19,196 nt of DNA from an uncultured Prevotella sp. (GCA_934202525.1 CAKPYB010000049.1:1-19196), one strand, 5' to 3'. Shown: positions 7,918-17,192, counted from the stretch's first letter. Numbers and translations: made by a program. Notes: generated by a model not told the origin, from the sequence alone.

Positions 7918-9531
7918 ATGAGATATCCTATAGGCTTACAATCGTTTGATCATCTGCGTGAAGAAGGTTACGTTTATGTCGATAAAACGGCAATGGTGTA
8001 TTCCTTGGCACATGGAAGTACTGTCTATTTTCTGGGTCGTCCCCGACGATTCGGAAAGAGTCTTCTTATCTCTACATTCGAGAACTATTTCCTAGGCAAA
8101 AAAGAACTGTTCAAAGGACTTGCCATCGAAAAACTGGAGACGGAATGGAAAACCTATCCTGTGTTTCATATAGATTTCGGAACAGGTTCTTATGCTAATG
8201 AAGATGCTCTCAATCAGATATTCGAGTTCTATCTCTCGGGATGGGAAAAAAAATATCAGATAGAGCGTGAACCGGGGGTTACCGATTATAACCTGAGATT
8301 TAAAAAAGTTTTGGAAGAAGCTCATCGTCAGACTGGGCTGCGTGCCGTGGTCCTGGTGGACGAATATGACAAGCCGCTGCTCGACGTGATGGATACGGGA
8401 TATATGGTAGAGCATTTGGGGGAACAGATAACCTTGGAGGAGAAAAACAGAAACATGCTTCGCGCTTTTTATTCCACCTTTAAGGGAGCTGACAAGCATC
8501 TGCAATTCGTTTTCCTCACCGGTGTCACCAAGTTCTCGCAAGTAAGTGTGTTCAGTGATTTTAATCAGCCTAATGATATCAGCATGTCGCCTAAGTATGA
8601 TACTATTTGCGGTATTACAGATGAGGAACTTGAACAGACTTTCTTGCAGCAGATAGAGGAGTTGGCTGCTGTTTATGGCTATACTGGTGAGAAGATGCGG
8701 GCGGTATTGAAAAAGCGTTTCGATGGATATCATTTTAGCAAAAGGATGAAGGGTGTTTATAATCCTTTCAGCATTCTGAATACATTTGATAAGCAGGATG
8801 TTCAGGATTATTGGTTCCGCACAGGAACACCCACCTATCTGGTCCGTTTGTTGAATCATTTTGATGAGAATCTGGATGAGTTGACGGGTAAGTATTATAT
8901 GACCGATCAGTTTGTTGATTATCGTGCAGATAAGGAGAAACCTTTGCCTATGATATTTCAGAGCGGTTATCTTACCATCAAGGATTATGATAGTGACATG
9001 AATACTTTTATGTTAGATTATCCAAACGATGAGGTAAAGCGTGGCTTTGTTACTCTGATGGCTAACAATTATTTGGAGCCGAAAGACAATATAGATAATT
9101 GGATAGTTACGGCAATCTCTGCTTTAAGGAAAGGTAACCTGGATGATTTTCAAGTCCATCTGACTGCTTTTCTTTCAAGTATTCCTTATACGATGCGTCG
9201 TAAGGATTCAGAACGGGAGAAGGAACGTTATTTTCATTATACTTTTTATCTCCTGCTACGACTTTTGAGCACATATACGGTTTATACGGAAAAGGTACAG
9301 AGTCAGGGTAGGGTAGATTGCATAGTTGAGACCTCGAAGTTTATCTATATCTTTGAGTTCAAACTTGACGGAACAGCTCAGGAGGCATTGTTGCAAATTA
9401 ATAATAGGGGATATGCCCGTGAGTATGCCAATGATAAAAGAAAACTCTTTAAAATAGGATGTAGTTTCTCTTCAGAAACGGGAACCATTGAAGATTGGAA
9501 GATTGAAGGCAGAAATTCTACTACTTGTTAA
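7918..9531 (+). CDS. AAA-ATPase-like protein with C-terminal PD-(D/E)XK nuclease-like domain
   Basis: This 537-residue protein has the layout of the AAA-ATPase-like/DUF1703 family, which is present in many copies in Bacteroidota and has no settled function. The N-terminal ATPase part has an arginine-rich Walker A, GRPRRFGKS (40-48), Walker B VVLVDEYD (144-151) and a sensor-like TGVTKFS (201-207). The C-terminal part has a PD-(D/E)XK signature: D467 in GRVDCI, E480 and K482 in YIFEFK, and Q493 after it. Both active sites look intact and the length is normal, so this is probably a working protein that binds ATP and may cut nucleic acid; that activity is inference. It has its own promoter and a bidirectional hairpin after the stop, and it is preceded by two repeat systems. 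Its base and codon use (more AT, with AGA, ATA and TTA) differ from the strongly biased housekeeping and arabinose genes on either side, which suggests accessory or acquired origin. Confidence 0.85.
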   Translation: MRYPIGLQSFDHLREEGYVYVDKTAMVYSLAHGSTVYFLGRPRRFGKSLLISTFENYFLGKKELFKGLAIEKLETEWKTYPVFHIDFGTGSYANEDALNQIFEFYLSGWEKKYQIEREPGVTDYNLRFKKVLEEAHRQTGLRAVVLVDEYDKPLLDVMDTGYMVEHLGEQITLEEKNRNMLRAFYSTFKGADKHLQFVFLTGVTKFSQVSVFSDFNQPNDISMSPKYDTICGITDEELEQTFLQQIEELAAVYGYTGEKMRAVLKKRFDGYHFSKRMKGVYNPFSILNTFDKQDVQDYWFRTGTPTYLVRLLNHFDENLDELTGKYYMTDQFVDYRADKEKPLPMIFQSGYLTIKDYDSDMNTFMLDYPNDEVKRGFVTLMANNYLEPKDNIDNWIVTAISALRKGNLDDFQVHLTAFLSSIPYTMRRKDSEREKERYFHYTFYLLLRLLSTYTVYTEKVQSQGRVDCIVETSKFIYIFEFKLDGTAQEALLQINNRGYAREYANDKRKLFKIGCSFSSETGTIEDWKIEGRNSTTC

Positions 9532-9540
9532 CATAAAAAT

Positions 9541-9570
9541 AGGCTGAGCCATCATGCGATGACTCAGCCT
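9541..9570. terminator. Bidirectional terminator between the nuclease-like gene and rpiB
   Basis: AGGCTGAG (9541-9548) pairs with CTCAGCCT (9563-9570), extended inwards by CATC/GATG after one mismatch. The stem is followed by TTAAATCTTTT on the plus strand and TATTTTTATG on the minus strand, so it can serve both convergent genes. Confidence 0.75.
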
Positions 9571-9595
9571 TAAATCTTTTAATCCATTCAGAACT

Positions 9596-10039
9596 TTACT
9601 GCTGAACAGGAATCTTCTTGACGCGACGTTCGTGACGACCACCCTCGAATGTTGTGGCAAAGAACTCGTCGAGAATAGCCTCGGCGGTCTTGTTGTCTAC
9701 GAAACGACCTGGAAGTACCAATACGTTGGCATCGTTGTGCTGACGAACCAAATGAGCAATCTCCTTGCACCATGCCAATCCGGCACGTACACCCTGATGC
9801 TTATTCAATGTCATGGCGATACCTTCGCCGCTGCCGCAAATGCCGATACCTGGATAAACTTCGCCGCTCTCAATACCATTAGCAAGAGCATGACCGAAGT
9901 CAGGATAGTCTACACTCGCATCGCTGTATGTACCATAATCCTTTACAGGATAACCCTTCTTCTCCAAATATTCCAATACGAATTGCTTCAATGGAAAACC
10001 TGCGTGATCGCATGCAATACCAACTGTCTTTACTTCCAT
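9596..10039 (-). CDS. rpiB: Ribose-5-phosphate isomerase B
   Basis: Interconverts ribose 5-phosphate and ribulose 5-phosphate in the cytoplasm. The 147 residues have the LacA/RpiB fold signatures: substrate-binding D11-H12 in ACDHAG, the catalytic-site cysteine C68 in GICGSGEG (Cys type, as in E. coli RpiB), RQHND with H101, and phosphate-binding arginines near R135 and R139. It is the last gene of the leftward arabinose run, 156 bp after transketolase. Placed there, it would rebalance pentose phosphates produced from arabinose. No strong promoter of its own is visible (TAACCTTG in the gap is one base off consensus), so read-through from tkt is likely. The length is typical and nothing is missing. 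Confidence 0.93.
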   Translation of the reverse strand: MEVKTVGIACDHAGFPLKQFVLEYLEKKGYPVKDYGTYSDASVDYPDFGHALANGIESGEVYPGIGICGSGEGIAMTLNKHQGVRAGLAWCKEIAHLVRQHNDANVLVLPGRFVDNKTAEAILDEFFATTFEGGRHERRVKKIPVQQ

Positions 10040-10055
10040 AATACTTAAGTTTTTA

Positions 10056-10081
10056 AGTGAAGAACGAAGAGCAAACTCTTC
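10056..10081. repeat. Small hairpin and 16-mer shared with the araB-araA gap
   Basis: GAAGAG-caaa-CTCTTC (10066-10081) forms a small hairpin before rpiB. The 16 bases at 10056-10071 occur exactly in inverse orientation at 15624-15639. It carries no T-run and is unlikely to be a terminator. Confidence 0.5.
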
Positions 10082-10112
10082 ATTACATCACAAGGTTAAT
10101 ATAAAAGAGTGA

Positions 10113-10181
10113 TAGGAGTTAGATGCTGTAAACCAGATGATTGCCTGATGACAAAAACTGATACCAAACTTCTAACTCCTA
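10113..10181. repeat. 69-bp inverted-repeat element in the tkt-rpiB gap
   Basis: Perfect 11-bp arms TAGGAGTTAGA (10113-10123) and TCTAACTCCTA (10171-10181) enclose 47 bp without coding potential. The arm core GGAGTWAGA is shared with a second element at 18758-18854 in the gap before araR. Confidence 0.6.
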
Positions 10182-10195
10182 ACTTATCAAACTAA

Positions 10196-12217
10196 TTAAG
10201 CTTCAGCCAAGAAAGCCTTTACCTGCTTGTAAACGTTCTCGCCTGTGTAACCGAGCTTCTCATCGAGCACCTTGTAAGGAGCAGAGAAACCGAAGCTCTC
10301 CATACCCCAAACCTTACCGTTGGCACCAACGAGACCTTCGAGAGTTACAGGAAGACCGGCAGTCATACCGAAGATCTTAGCGTTCTTTGGCAATACGCTC
10401 TCCTGATACTCCTTGCTCTGACCACGGAACAAGCCCTCTGATGGAGCACTTACCACGCGAACCTTGATGCCGTCGGCACGCAAAGCCTCGCAACCAGCCT
10501 CCAATGTAGAAACCTCAGAACCGCTTGCTACGAAGATAACGTCTGGATTCTCGTCGCTGCCTGCTACGATGTAAGCACCCTTGGCAGCCTGCTCGTAGTC
10601 GTTGCCCTCAGGAAGGTTGGCAATGCCCTGGCGAGAGAAGATGAGAGCTGTAGGAGTCTCAACATTCTCCATAGCGAGCTTCCAGCAAACTGTAGTCTCG
10701 TCAGCATCAGCTGGACGGAATACGCGAACGCTGTCCTTGCCTGCGTGGTTCTTCAACTTCTCCATCAGGCGGATCTGTGCCTCCTGCTCAACTGGCTCGT
10801 GAGTAGGTCCATCCTCACCAACGCGGAATGCATCGTGAGTCCAGATGAACTTAACAGGAACCTGCATCAGGGCTGCGATACGAACAGCTGGCTTCATATA
10901 ATCAGAGAATACGAAGAATGTACCCATTGCTGCAACCACACCACCGTGGAGCATCATACCGATACACATATCAGCCATTGTCAACTCAGCAACACCTGCC
11001 TGGAAGAAAGCACCTGAGAAGTCACCGCGAACGATGCTCTTGGTCTTCTTCAAGAAACCATCTGTCTTATCTGAGTTAGAAAGGTCAGCAGAAGCACAGA
11101 TCATGTTAGGAACCTGCTCTGCCAAAACACCGAGACAAGCAGCAGATGCTGCACGTGTAGCTGAACCAGCCTTCTGCTCAACCTTGCTCCAGTCTACCTT
11201 AGGAGCCTTGCCGCTGAACCACTCATCCATCTGGGCAGCCTTCTCTGGGTTAGCCTTGCGCCACTCAGCCTCTGCAGCCTTGCGCTCAGCAACGATCTTC
11301 TTCAACTCCTCAGCACGCTTAGCGTAGATTTCCTTTACATCGTCGAAGATAACGAATGCATTCTCAGGATCACCACCGAGGTGCTTGATTGTATTTACGT
11401 AAGCGTCGCCACCGAGAGGAGCACCGTGAGTATTGATGCAAGCCTCGTAGCTTGTGCCGTCTGCGCGGAGGGCACCCTTACCCATTACAGTCTTACCGAT
11501 GATGAGGGTAGGGCGATCCTGCTCCTTCTGAGCAGCATCGAGCGCCTCACGAATCTGAGCTACGTCGTTACCGTTGATCTTGATGACATTCCAGCCCCAA
11601 GCCTTGTACTTCATCTCTGTATCCTCGTTCATTACAACGCCACACTCTGTAGAGAGCTGGATGTCGTTAGAATCGTAGAACATGATGAGGTTGTTCAAAC
11701 CGAGGTTACCAGCGATACGACCAACACCCTGAGAGATTTCCTCCTCTACAGCACCATCAGAGATGTATGCGTAGATCTTGTGCTGCATCATGGTTGAACC
11801 CAGACGAGCCTCAAGGAACTTCTCTGCTACAGCTGCACCAGCTGCAAGGGCATGACCCTGACCGAGAGGACCAGATGAGTTCTCAATACCACGCTGAAGG
11901 TCGAGCTCTGGGTGACCTGGAGTTACAGAACCCCACTGGCGGAACTGCTTGAGGTCTTCCATTGAGAAGAAACCGCGCATAGCCAAACCAGCATAGAGCA
12001 TAGGGCTCATGTGACCTGGGTCGAGGAAGAAACGGTCACGGCCAGTCCATGTTGGATCTGCTGGATCATATACCAAATACTCAGAAAAGAGTACGTTGAT
12101 GAAGTCAGAACCACCCATAGCACCACCTGGGTGACCAGAATTAGCCTTTTCTACCATTGACGCAGCCAAGATACGGATGTTATCTGCTGCATGATTCATT
12201 ACTTTAATATCGTTCAT
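10196..12217 (-). CDS. tkt: Transketolase
   Basis: Thiamine-diphosphate enzyme that moves two-carbon units between pentose, tetrose, hexose and triose phosphates. The 673 residues match the family's usual length. Visible sites: H29 in SGHPGG, H69, SSGPLGQG (114-121), and the diphosphate/metal motif SDGAVEEE (153-160) with D154 and N184. Others are the cofactor-activating E411 in GVAELTM, THDAF (460-464), and H473 in GEDGPTHEP. The first glycine of the usual GDG is Ser153; the metal ligands remain, so activity is expected. It lies between the GH51 gene and rpiB in the same direction, and disposes of the D-xylulose 5-phosphate made by AraD. A TATCTTTG box overlaps the end of the GH51 gene and may give it a promoter besides operon read-through. 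Confidence 0.95.
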   Translation of the reverse strand: MNDIKVMNHAADNIRILAASMVEKANSGHPGGAMGGSDFINVLFSEYLVYDPADPTWTGRDRFFLDPGHMSPMLYAGLAMRGFFSMEDLKQFRQWGSVTPGHPELDLQRGIENSSGPLGQGHALAAGAAVAEKFLEARLGSTMMQHKIYAYISDGAVEEEISQGVGRIAGNLGLNNLIMFYDSNDIQLSTECGVVMNEDTEMKYKAWGWNVIKINGNDVAQIREALDAAQKEQDRPTLIIGKTVMGKGALRADGTSYEACINTHGAPLGGDAYVNTIKHLGGDPENAFVIFDDVKEIYAKRAEELKKIVAERKAAEAEWRKANPEKAAQMDEWFSGKAPKVDWSKVEQKAGSATRAASAACLGVLAEQVPNMICASADLSNSDKTDGFLKKTKSIVRGDFSGAFFQAGVAELTMADMCIGMMLHGGVVAAMGTFFVFSDYMKPAVRIAALMQVPVKFIWTHDAFRVGEDGPTHEPVEQEAQIRLMEKLKNHAGKDSVRVFRPADADETTVCWKLAMENVETPTALIFSRQGIANLPEGNDYEQAAKGAYIVAGSDENPDVIFVASGSEVSTLEAGCEALRADGIKVRVVSAPSEGLFRGQSKEYQESVLPKNAKIFGMTAGLPVTLEGLVGANGKVWGMESFGFSAPYKVLDEKLGYTGENVYKQVKAFLAEA

Positions 12218-12314
12218 AATTTTATAATAATTATTGTTGTTATTTCTGCTGAAATGTTACGTTTTTCTAGCTCTGAAGGCTACTCAAAAGAAAGATACTT
12301 CCTTTTTTCGCCTT

Positions 12315-12322
12315 CAAAGATA
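12315..12322 (-). promoter_or_regulatory. Candidate -7 box upstream of tkt
   Basis: On the minus strand this reads TATCTTTG (TAnnTTTG), adjoining the GH51 stop codon, with a leader of about 90 nt to the tkt ATG. No TTTG is found at the proper -33 distance, so it may be weak or accidental. Confidence 0.4.
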
Positions 12323-13897
12323 CTACTTTATTTTCAAAACTACGATAGATTTTGCCGGAATTTTTACCTTAAGGGTGTTTTTCTTTACTTTTGCATCCTT
12401 AAATGCTGCTGGTTTTACCACATCCGGGTGTTCGAAGTCGTTGTAATCGCTCACCTTGTTGCAGGAAAGAATCTGTCCTGTTATGGTTTTTGGAGCAGCT
12501 GCACCATCCAGATTGAACTCTACCTGCTGAGCCTTGTCAAGACTGACATTGGCAAGAGAAACCACGATTGTTCCATCTGACTTCTTGGCAGCTGAAGTAG
12601 ATACCAATGGAATCTTTCTTCCGTCTCGGGCATGATCATCGCCGCGAACATCCATGGAGTCGCACTTCACGTCCATTGGGAGATAGGTTGCCTCCTGGAA
12701 GTCCTTGTACATGTTGAATACATGATAGGTTGGAGTCAGAACCATGTGACCTGTTCCCTTTGTATCTGTCAGGATCATAGACTGGAGCACATTGACAATC
12801 TGTGCGATGTTGGTCATCTTCACACGTTCTGTATGACGGTGGAATACATTCAGCGAGAGTGCTGCAACGAAGGCATCGCGCATACAGTTCTGCTGATAGA
12901 GATGGCCCTTGATAGTGCCAGGCTCCTCATCCCACCAGGTTCCCCATTCGTCAACGAGGAGGGCTACCTGCTTCTTTGGGTCAGCCTTGTCCATGATAGC
13001 CTCGTGCTTCTTGATAACATCTTCTATGCCGAGCGCCTTGCCCAGGGTCCAATAGTAATCCTCATTGTTGAACTTGGTGGCAGAACCCTTGCTGCCTGAC
13101 CAGCCAGTTACTGTATAATAATGTAAAGAGATGGCGTTGGCACGGTTGCCGATACGGTCCATCAATACCTTAGTCCAGTTATAATCGTAATCGCTCGCTC
13201 CAGATGCAATCTTATAGAGCTGGTTGCCATCATAGTTGCGGCAATAAACAGAGTAGCGGCGGAAGAGATCTGAATAATATTCAGGACGCATGTTACCACC
13301 GCATCCCCAACTTTCGTTACCAACACCGAGATATTTCACCTTCCATGCCTTGTCGCGGCCGTTCTGTCGGCGAAGTTTTGCCATAGGAGTATCTCCATCG
13401 CTGGTCATATATTCCACCCACTTTGCCAATTCCTCAACAGTGCCGGAACCCACGTTACCGCTGATGTAAGGCTCGCAGCCCAACATCTCGCAGAGATTCA
13501 GAAACTCGTGTGTACCGAAAGAGTTGTCCTCGATGGTACCACCCCAGTTATTGTTCTGCATCTTTGGTCTGTTCTCACGTGGCCCGATACCATCCATCCA
13601 GTGATACTCGTCAGCGAAGCATCCTCCAGGCCATCTTAATACAGGCACTTTCAGGTCCTTGAGGGCTTGGAGCACGTCGTTGCGGTAACCCTGAGTGTTA
13701 GGAATCTTAGAATCAGGACCTACCCAAAGACCACCATAGATACAACTTCCGAGATGCTCGGCAAACTGGCCATAAATCTCCTTATTGATTTTCTGTGTTC
13801 CCTGGTTGGCATGGATTGTTCCTGTTACATCCTGAGCTTGTGCTGAGAATGCAACTGCTGTTGAAAGCAATGTGGTAGCGAATAGTTTCTTCATCAT
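12323..13897 (-). CDS. abfA: GH51 alpha-L-arabinofuranosidase, exported
   Basis: Releases terminal L-arabinofuranose from arabinan or arabinoxylan oligosaccharides. The 524 residues start with a signal peptide (KK, hydrophobic stretch, AQA-QD, cleavage after about residue 21), so it acts outside the cytoplasm, probably in the periplasm. GH51 features: acid/base E195 in GVGNESWG, nucleophile E317 in [10 protein letters not shown], the N-terminal [13 protein letters not shown] segment (88-100) and HYYTVTG (259-265). A C-terminal beta domain follows from about residue 425. The first ATG is followed directly by a second; either could start. It lies between araB and tkt with gaps of 79 and 105 bp. 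A strong palindrome upstream may be its operator or an RNA hairpin. Family assignment is firm; exact substrate is inference from the neighbouring arabinose genes. Confidence 0.93.
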   Translation of the reverse strand: MMKKLFATTLLSTAVAFSAQAQDVTGTIHANQGTQKINKEIYGQFAEHLGSCIYGGLWVGPDSKIPNTQGYRNDVLQALKDLKVPVLRWPGGCFADEYHWMDGIGPRENRPKMQNNNWGGTIEDNSFGTHEFLNLCEMLGCEPYISGNVGSGTVEELAKWVEYMTSDGDTPMAKLRRQNGRDKAWKVKYLGVGNESWGCGGNMRPEYYSDLFRRYSVYCRNYDGNQLYKIASGASDYDYNWTKVLMDRIGNRANAISLHYYTVTGWSGSKGSATKFNNEDYYWTLGKALGIEDVIKKHEAIMDKADPKKQVALLVDEWGTWWDEEPGTIKGHLYQQNCMRDAFVAALSLNVFHRHTERVKMTNIAQIVNVLQSMILTDTKGTGHMVLTPTYHVFNMYKDFQEATYLPMDVKCDSMDVRGDDHARDGRKIPLVSTSAAKKSDGTIVVSLANVSLDKAQQVEFNLDGAAAPKTITGQILSCNKVSDYNDFEHPDVVKPAAFKDAKVKKNTLKVKIPAKSIVVLKIK

Positions 13898-13929
13898 TGT
13901 TCTTATTAATTGTTGTCGATTTTAAGTAT

Positions 13930-13966
13930 AATACGTTTGTGGAGGTAGAATCCCCACAAACGTATT
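13930..13966. promoter_or_regulatory. Palindrome before the GH51 gene, candidate operator or mRNA hairpin
   Basis: Perfect 13-bp arms AATACGTTTGTGG (13930-13942) and CCACAAACGTATT (13954-13966) flank 11 bp. Each arm contains TACGTTTG, a TAnnTTTG -7 box, so on the minus strand the right arm could be the GH51 promoter with start near 13950. No matching -33 TTTG is seen. No T-run follows the stem on the minus strand, so it is a poor araB terminator. Binding by AraR is plausible but unproven. Confidence 0.55.
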
Positions 13967-13976
13967 TATCGTTTAT

Positions 13977-15569
13977 TTACTTTTTGTTCTCAACTGCTGC
14001 CTTTTCGATAGCAAGACCAGCCTTGTAGGTTTCAATATATTTATCAAAACCGGCTACATCTTCGGCAGTAGGTGCAATCTCTACACCAGTATTGCCTGCA
14101 AATACCTTCTTGTCGAGATAATCTGCCAGGCTCAACTTCTCTTCGTTGTTAACGAGATAACCTGCGAGCAGGGCGATACCCCATGCTCCACCTTCGCCTG
14201 CTGTCTCCATGACAGAGATAGGGGAGTTAATGGCTGCAGCGAGGATGCGCTGACCTACACCCTTGGTCTTGAACAAACCGCCATGACCGGTGATGCGATC
14301 TACCTGTACCTTCTCGTCCTTGAACAATACATCGTTACCAATCTTCAATACAGCTACTGAAGCATAGAGGTTGGCGCGCATGAAGTTGGCAAGGTTGAAG
14401 TGGTCGTTGGCAGAACGTACGAACATTGGGCGACCTTCAGCCAAACCTGTTACAGGCTCACCAGAGATATAGTTGTAAGCAATCAATCCTCCGCAATCAG
14501 CATCGCCCTCAAGAGCGTGGTTGTAGAGTTTGCCGAATACCTCGTTCATATCTACAGGAACACCGAGCAACTCCTGATACTGCTTGAACAAACCTACCCA
14601 TGCATTGAGGTCGGAAGTACAGTTGTTGCAGTGAACCATTGCTACAGGGCTGCCGTCTGGAGTAGTCACCATATCAATGACTTCGTAAGGTTGGCTCAAG
14701 GCTTTCTCCAATACAATCATAGAGAAAGAAGAAGTACCTGCACTGACGTTACCTGTGCGCTGACGTACAGCGTTGGTAGCTACCATACCAGTACCTGCAT
14801 CACCTTCTGGAGGACAGAGTGGGGTGCCAGCCTGGAGTGTGCCTGATGGGTCGAGCTTCTTTGCACCTTCCTCGGTCAATACGCCAGCATCTTCGCCAGC
14901 GTTCAGTACCTCAGGGAGAATGTCGAGAATCTTCCAGCCCAGGTTCTTAGGTTCGATGAGCTTATCGAACTTAGCCACCATCTCAGCATCGTAGTTGTTG
15001 GTGTTTGAATCGATAGGGAGCATACCTGATGCATCGCCTACGCCCAAAAACTTCTTACCAGTGAGCTGCCAGTGAATGTAACCGGCGAGAGTTGTAAGGA
15101 AGTCAATCTTGTTGATGTGATCTTCACCATTCAGGATAGCCTGGTAAACGTGAGAGATACTCCAACGCAATGGGATATTGAAGTGGAAGAGTTCTGAAAG
15201 TTCAGCTGCAGCCTTGGCAGTATTGGTGTTACGCCATGTGCGGAAAGGAACGAGGATGTTCTCATCCTTACCGAAAGCCATGTAGCCGTGCATCATCGCA
15301 GAGATACCGATGGCAGCCAACTGCTTGATTTCGCAGTCGTACTCAGCCTTCACGTTCTTGCGGAGGTCGGCATAGCAATCCTGCAAACCTTTCCAGATTG
15401 TGTCGATGCTGTAAGTCCAGAGACCATCAACCAACTGGTTTTCCCACTCAAAGCTACCCTGTGCGATAGGGTTATTGTCTGTGTCGATCAAGACAGCCTT
15501 GATTCGGGTAGAGCCAAACTCGATACCGAGAATGGCTTTACCTGATTCTATAATAGTTTTTGCGCTCAT
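13977..15569 (-). CDS. araB: FGGY-family sugar kinase, probable L-ribulokinase
   Basis: Expected to phosphorylate L-ribulose to L-ribulose 5-phosphate. The 530 residues have the FGGY/actin-like ATPase layout: the N-terminal phosphate loop [17 protein letters not shown] (13-29), the catalytic aspartate D257 in PEGDAGTGM, and a C-terminal nucleotide site with GHGGLF (428-433) and [14 protein letters not shown] (458-471). The reading frame is open 14 codons further upstream. MSAKTI at 15569 is preferred because the extra codons form a hydrophobic stretch unlike any kinase N-terminus. Sequence alone shows an FGGY kinase; the ribulokinase role rests on its place between araA and GH51 in the arabinose operon. 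Confidence 0.85.
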   Translation of the reverse strand: MSAKTIIESGKAILGIEFGSTRIKAVLIDTDNNPIAQGSFEWENQLVDGLWTYSIDTIWKGLQDCYADLRKNVKAEYDCEIKQLAAIGISAMMHGYMAFGKDENILVPFRTWRNTNTAKAAAELSELFHFNIPLRWSISHVYQAILNGEDHINKIDFLTTLAGYIHWQLTGKKFLGVGDASGMLPIDSNTNNYDAEMVAKFDKLIEPKNLGWKILDILPEVLNAGEDAGVLTEEGAKKLDPSGTLQAGTPLCPPEGDAGTGMVATNAVRQRTGNVSAGTSSFSMIVLEKALSQPYEVIDMVTTPDGSPVAMVHCNNCTSDLNAWVGLFKQYQELLGVPVDMNEVFGKLYNHALEGDADCGGLIAYNYISGEPVTGLAEGRPMFVRSANDHFNLANFMRANLYASVAVLKIGNDVLFKDEKVQVDRITGHGGLFKTKGVGQRILAAAINSPISVMETAGEGGAWGIALLAGYLVNNEEKLSLADYLDKKVFAGNTGVEIAPTAEDVAGFDKYIETYKAGLAIEKAAVENKK

Positions 15570-15616
15570 TATTGATTCTTTCTTTAATGTAAGGAACAAA
15601 GAGAAAAGCAATGGAA

Positions 15617-15646
15617 TTCTTCACTCTTCGTTCTTCACTCTTCACT
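15617..15646. repeat. CTCTTCACT-type simple repeat in the araB-araA gap
   Basis: Tandem variations of TTCACTCTTC follow one another just upstream of araB. The 16 bases at 15624-15639 equal the reverse complement of 10056-10071 in the rpiB gap. No promoter with a full consensus was found in this gap; TCTCTTTG on the minus strand is one base off. Confidence 0.55.
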
Positions 15647-15650
15647 TAAA

Positions 15651-17192
15651 TTATCTCAACGCCTTGTTGAGCATGTAGTAAATCTCGTTGTTGCGGAGCT
15701 GCTGCTTGAAGCTGCTGATAGTTGTGTTCTTGTCGATGTTGACGAACTCAATACCCAGGATCTCGCAGAAGTCTTCCCAGTACTCAGCAGTGATATCGTA
15801 AGAGAATGCACTGTGGTGAGTACCACCAGCGAGGATCCAAGCACCTGCACCAATCTCGAAGGTTGGCTGTGGAACCCAGAGAGCTGAAGCTACAGGGAGC
15901 TTAGGCATTGCCTTTGGCTCGATGCACTCTACCTCACTTGCGATGAGACGGAAACGGTTGCCGAGGTCAACTACAGTTGCCTTAACACCCTTACCTGTCT
16001 TAGATGTGAACACGAGGCGGGCAGTCTGCTGCTTGCGGATACCGATGCCGAGGAAGTGAACCTCGAGCTTTGGCTTGTCTGTTGCGATCAATGGGCAAAC
16101 CTCGAGCATGTGGCTCTGGAGGCTAGATGTGCGGTCCTCAGCGAAGTTGAGTGTGTAGTCCTCGAGGAATGAGCAACCCTTCTCCAAGCCCTGGTTCATT
16201 ACCCAGAGTGTGCGGTAGAGGCAAGCTGTCTTCCAGTCGCCCTCAGCACCGAAACCATAACCCTCTGCCATCAGGCGCTGTGAAGCCAAACCAGGAATCT
16301 GGTCGAAACCGCAGAAGTTTGGATCGTCGATGTTAGCGTCACCGAGGTCATCGAAGTTGGTTGTGAATGCTACTGCATTCTCATCCTTCAAAACGCGACG
16401 GAGAGCGATCTCAGCCTTAGCTGCGTTCTTTACCTTCTCCCAATATACTTCCTCGCCAGACTCATCAATCTTGATGGTATACTCCTTCTTGTACTCCTCA
16501 ACGAGAGCATCAGCTTCTGCATCAGTTACCTTCTTGTAGTACTCCATGAGTGAAGATACTGGGTAGTAATCTACATGGTAACCCAAGCGCTGCTCGAACT
16601 CTACACGGTCGCCATCTGTTACGGCAACGTTGTTCATGTTCATACCGAACATCAAGCAGCGTACGTTGTGAGCATCAGCAACACCTGCAGCTACGCGAGC
16701 CCATGTTGCAATCTGCTTCTGAGCCTCTTCGCTCTTCCAGTAACCTACAACAACCTTTCTAGGGATGCGCATACGGGTGCAGATGTGACCGAACTCGATG
16801 TCGCCGTGAGCTGACTGGTTGAGGTTCATGAAATCCATATCGATAGAATCCCAAGGGAGTTCTGCGTTGTACTGAGTGTGGAAGTGGAGGAGAGGCTTCT
16901 CGAGAGCCTGCAAGCCCTTGATCCACATCTTAGCTGGAGAGAAGGTGTGCATCCATGTGATGATACCTACGCACTTCTCATCGTTGTTGGCAGCCTTCAT
17001 CACAGCCTCTACTTCTGCAGAAGAGTTAGCTGTGCCCTTGTAAACTACCTTGATTGGAATGATGCCACTGTTGTTCAGACCGTCTACCATGTCCTTTGAG
17101 TGACCATCTACTATCTTAACTGTTTCGCCTCCGTAAAGAAGCTGTGCACCAGTTACAAACCATACCTCTAAATTTTCAAATGCTTTAATCAT
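15651..17192 (-). CDS. araA: L-arabinose isomerase
   Basis: Converts L-arabinose to L-ribulose, a manganese-dependent cytoplasmic step. The 513 residues are near the usual 500. The metal and catalytic residues known from E. coli AraA have clear equivalents: E310 in LMAEGYGFG, E344 in FLEDYT, H361 in SHMLEVCP and the histidine pair H459-H460 in GGTHHSAFS. The start MIKAFENLEVWFVTG aligns well with the family. It lies 66 bp after araD and 81 bp before araB, all in the same direction; no TAnnTTTG box is found in the araD-araA gap, so it should be on the araD transcript. Confidence 0.96.
   Translation of the reverse strand: MIKAFENLEVWFVTGAQLLYGGETVKIVDGHSKDMVDGLNNSGIIPIKVVYKGTANSSAEVEAVMKAANNDEKCVGIITWMHTFSPAKMWIKGLQALEKPLLHFHTQYNAELPWDSIDMDFMNLNQSAHGDIEFGHICTRMRIPRKVVVGYWKSEEAQKQIATWARVAAGVADAHNVRCLMFGMNMNNVAVTDGDRVEFEQRLGYHVDYYPVSSLMEYYKKVTDAEADALVEEYKKEYTIKIDESGEEVYWEKVKNAAKAEIALRRVLKDENAVAFTTNFDDLGDANIDDPNFCGFDQIPGLASQRLMAEGYGFGAEGDWKTACLYRTLWVMNQGLEKGCSFLEDYTLNFAEDRTSSLQSHMLEVCPLIATDKPKLEVHFLGIGIRKQQTARLVFTSKTGKGVKATVVDLGNRFRLIASEVECIEPKAMPKLPVASALWVPQPTFEIGAGAWILAGGTHHSAFSYDITAEYWEDFCEILGIEFVNIDKNTTISSFKQQLRNNEIYYMLNKALR

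Noticed and set aside
9632..10048. 138-codon plus-strand open frame opposite rpiB
   Set aside because: It is a shadow of rpiB, whose minus-strand protein has full family motifs; the opposite product shows none.
10460..11765. Loss of GDG motif (SDG) in transketolase as a sign of inactivity
   Set aside because: Aspartate, asparagine and glutamate ligands and both key histidines are present; a Ser at the first Gly should be tolerated.
13930..13966. Intrinsic terminator of araB
   Set aside because: The stem is strong but on the minus strand it is followed by ATACTTAAAATC with no T-run; an operator or mRNA hairpin fits better.
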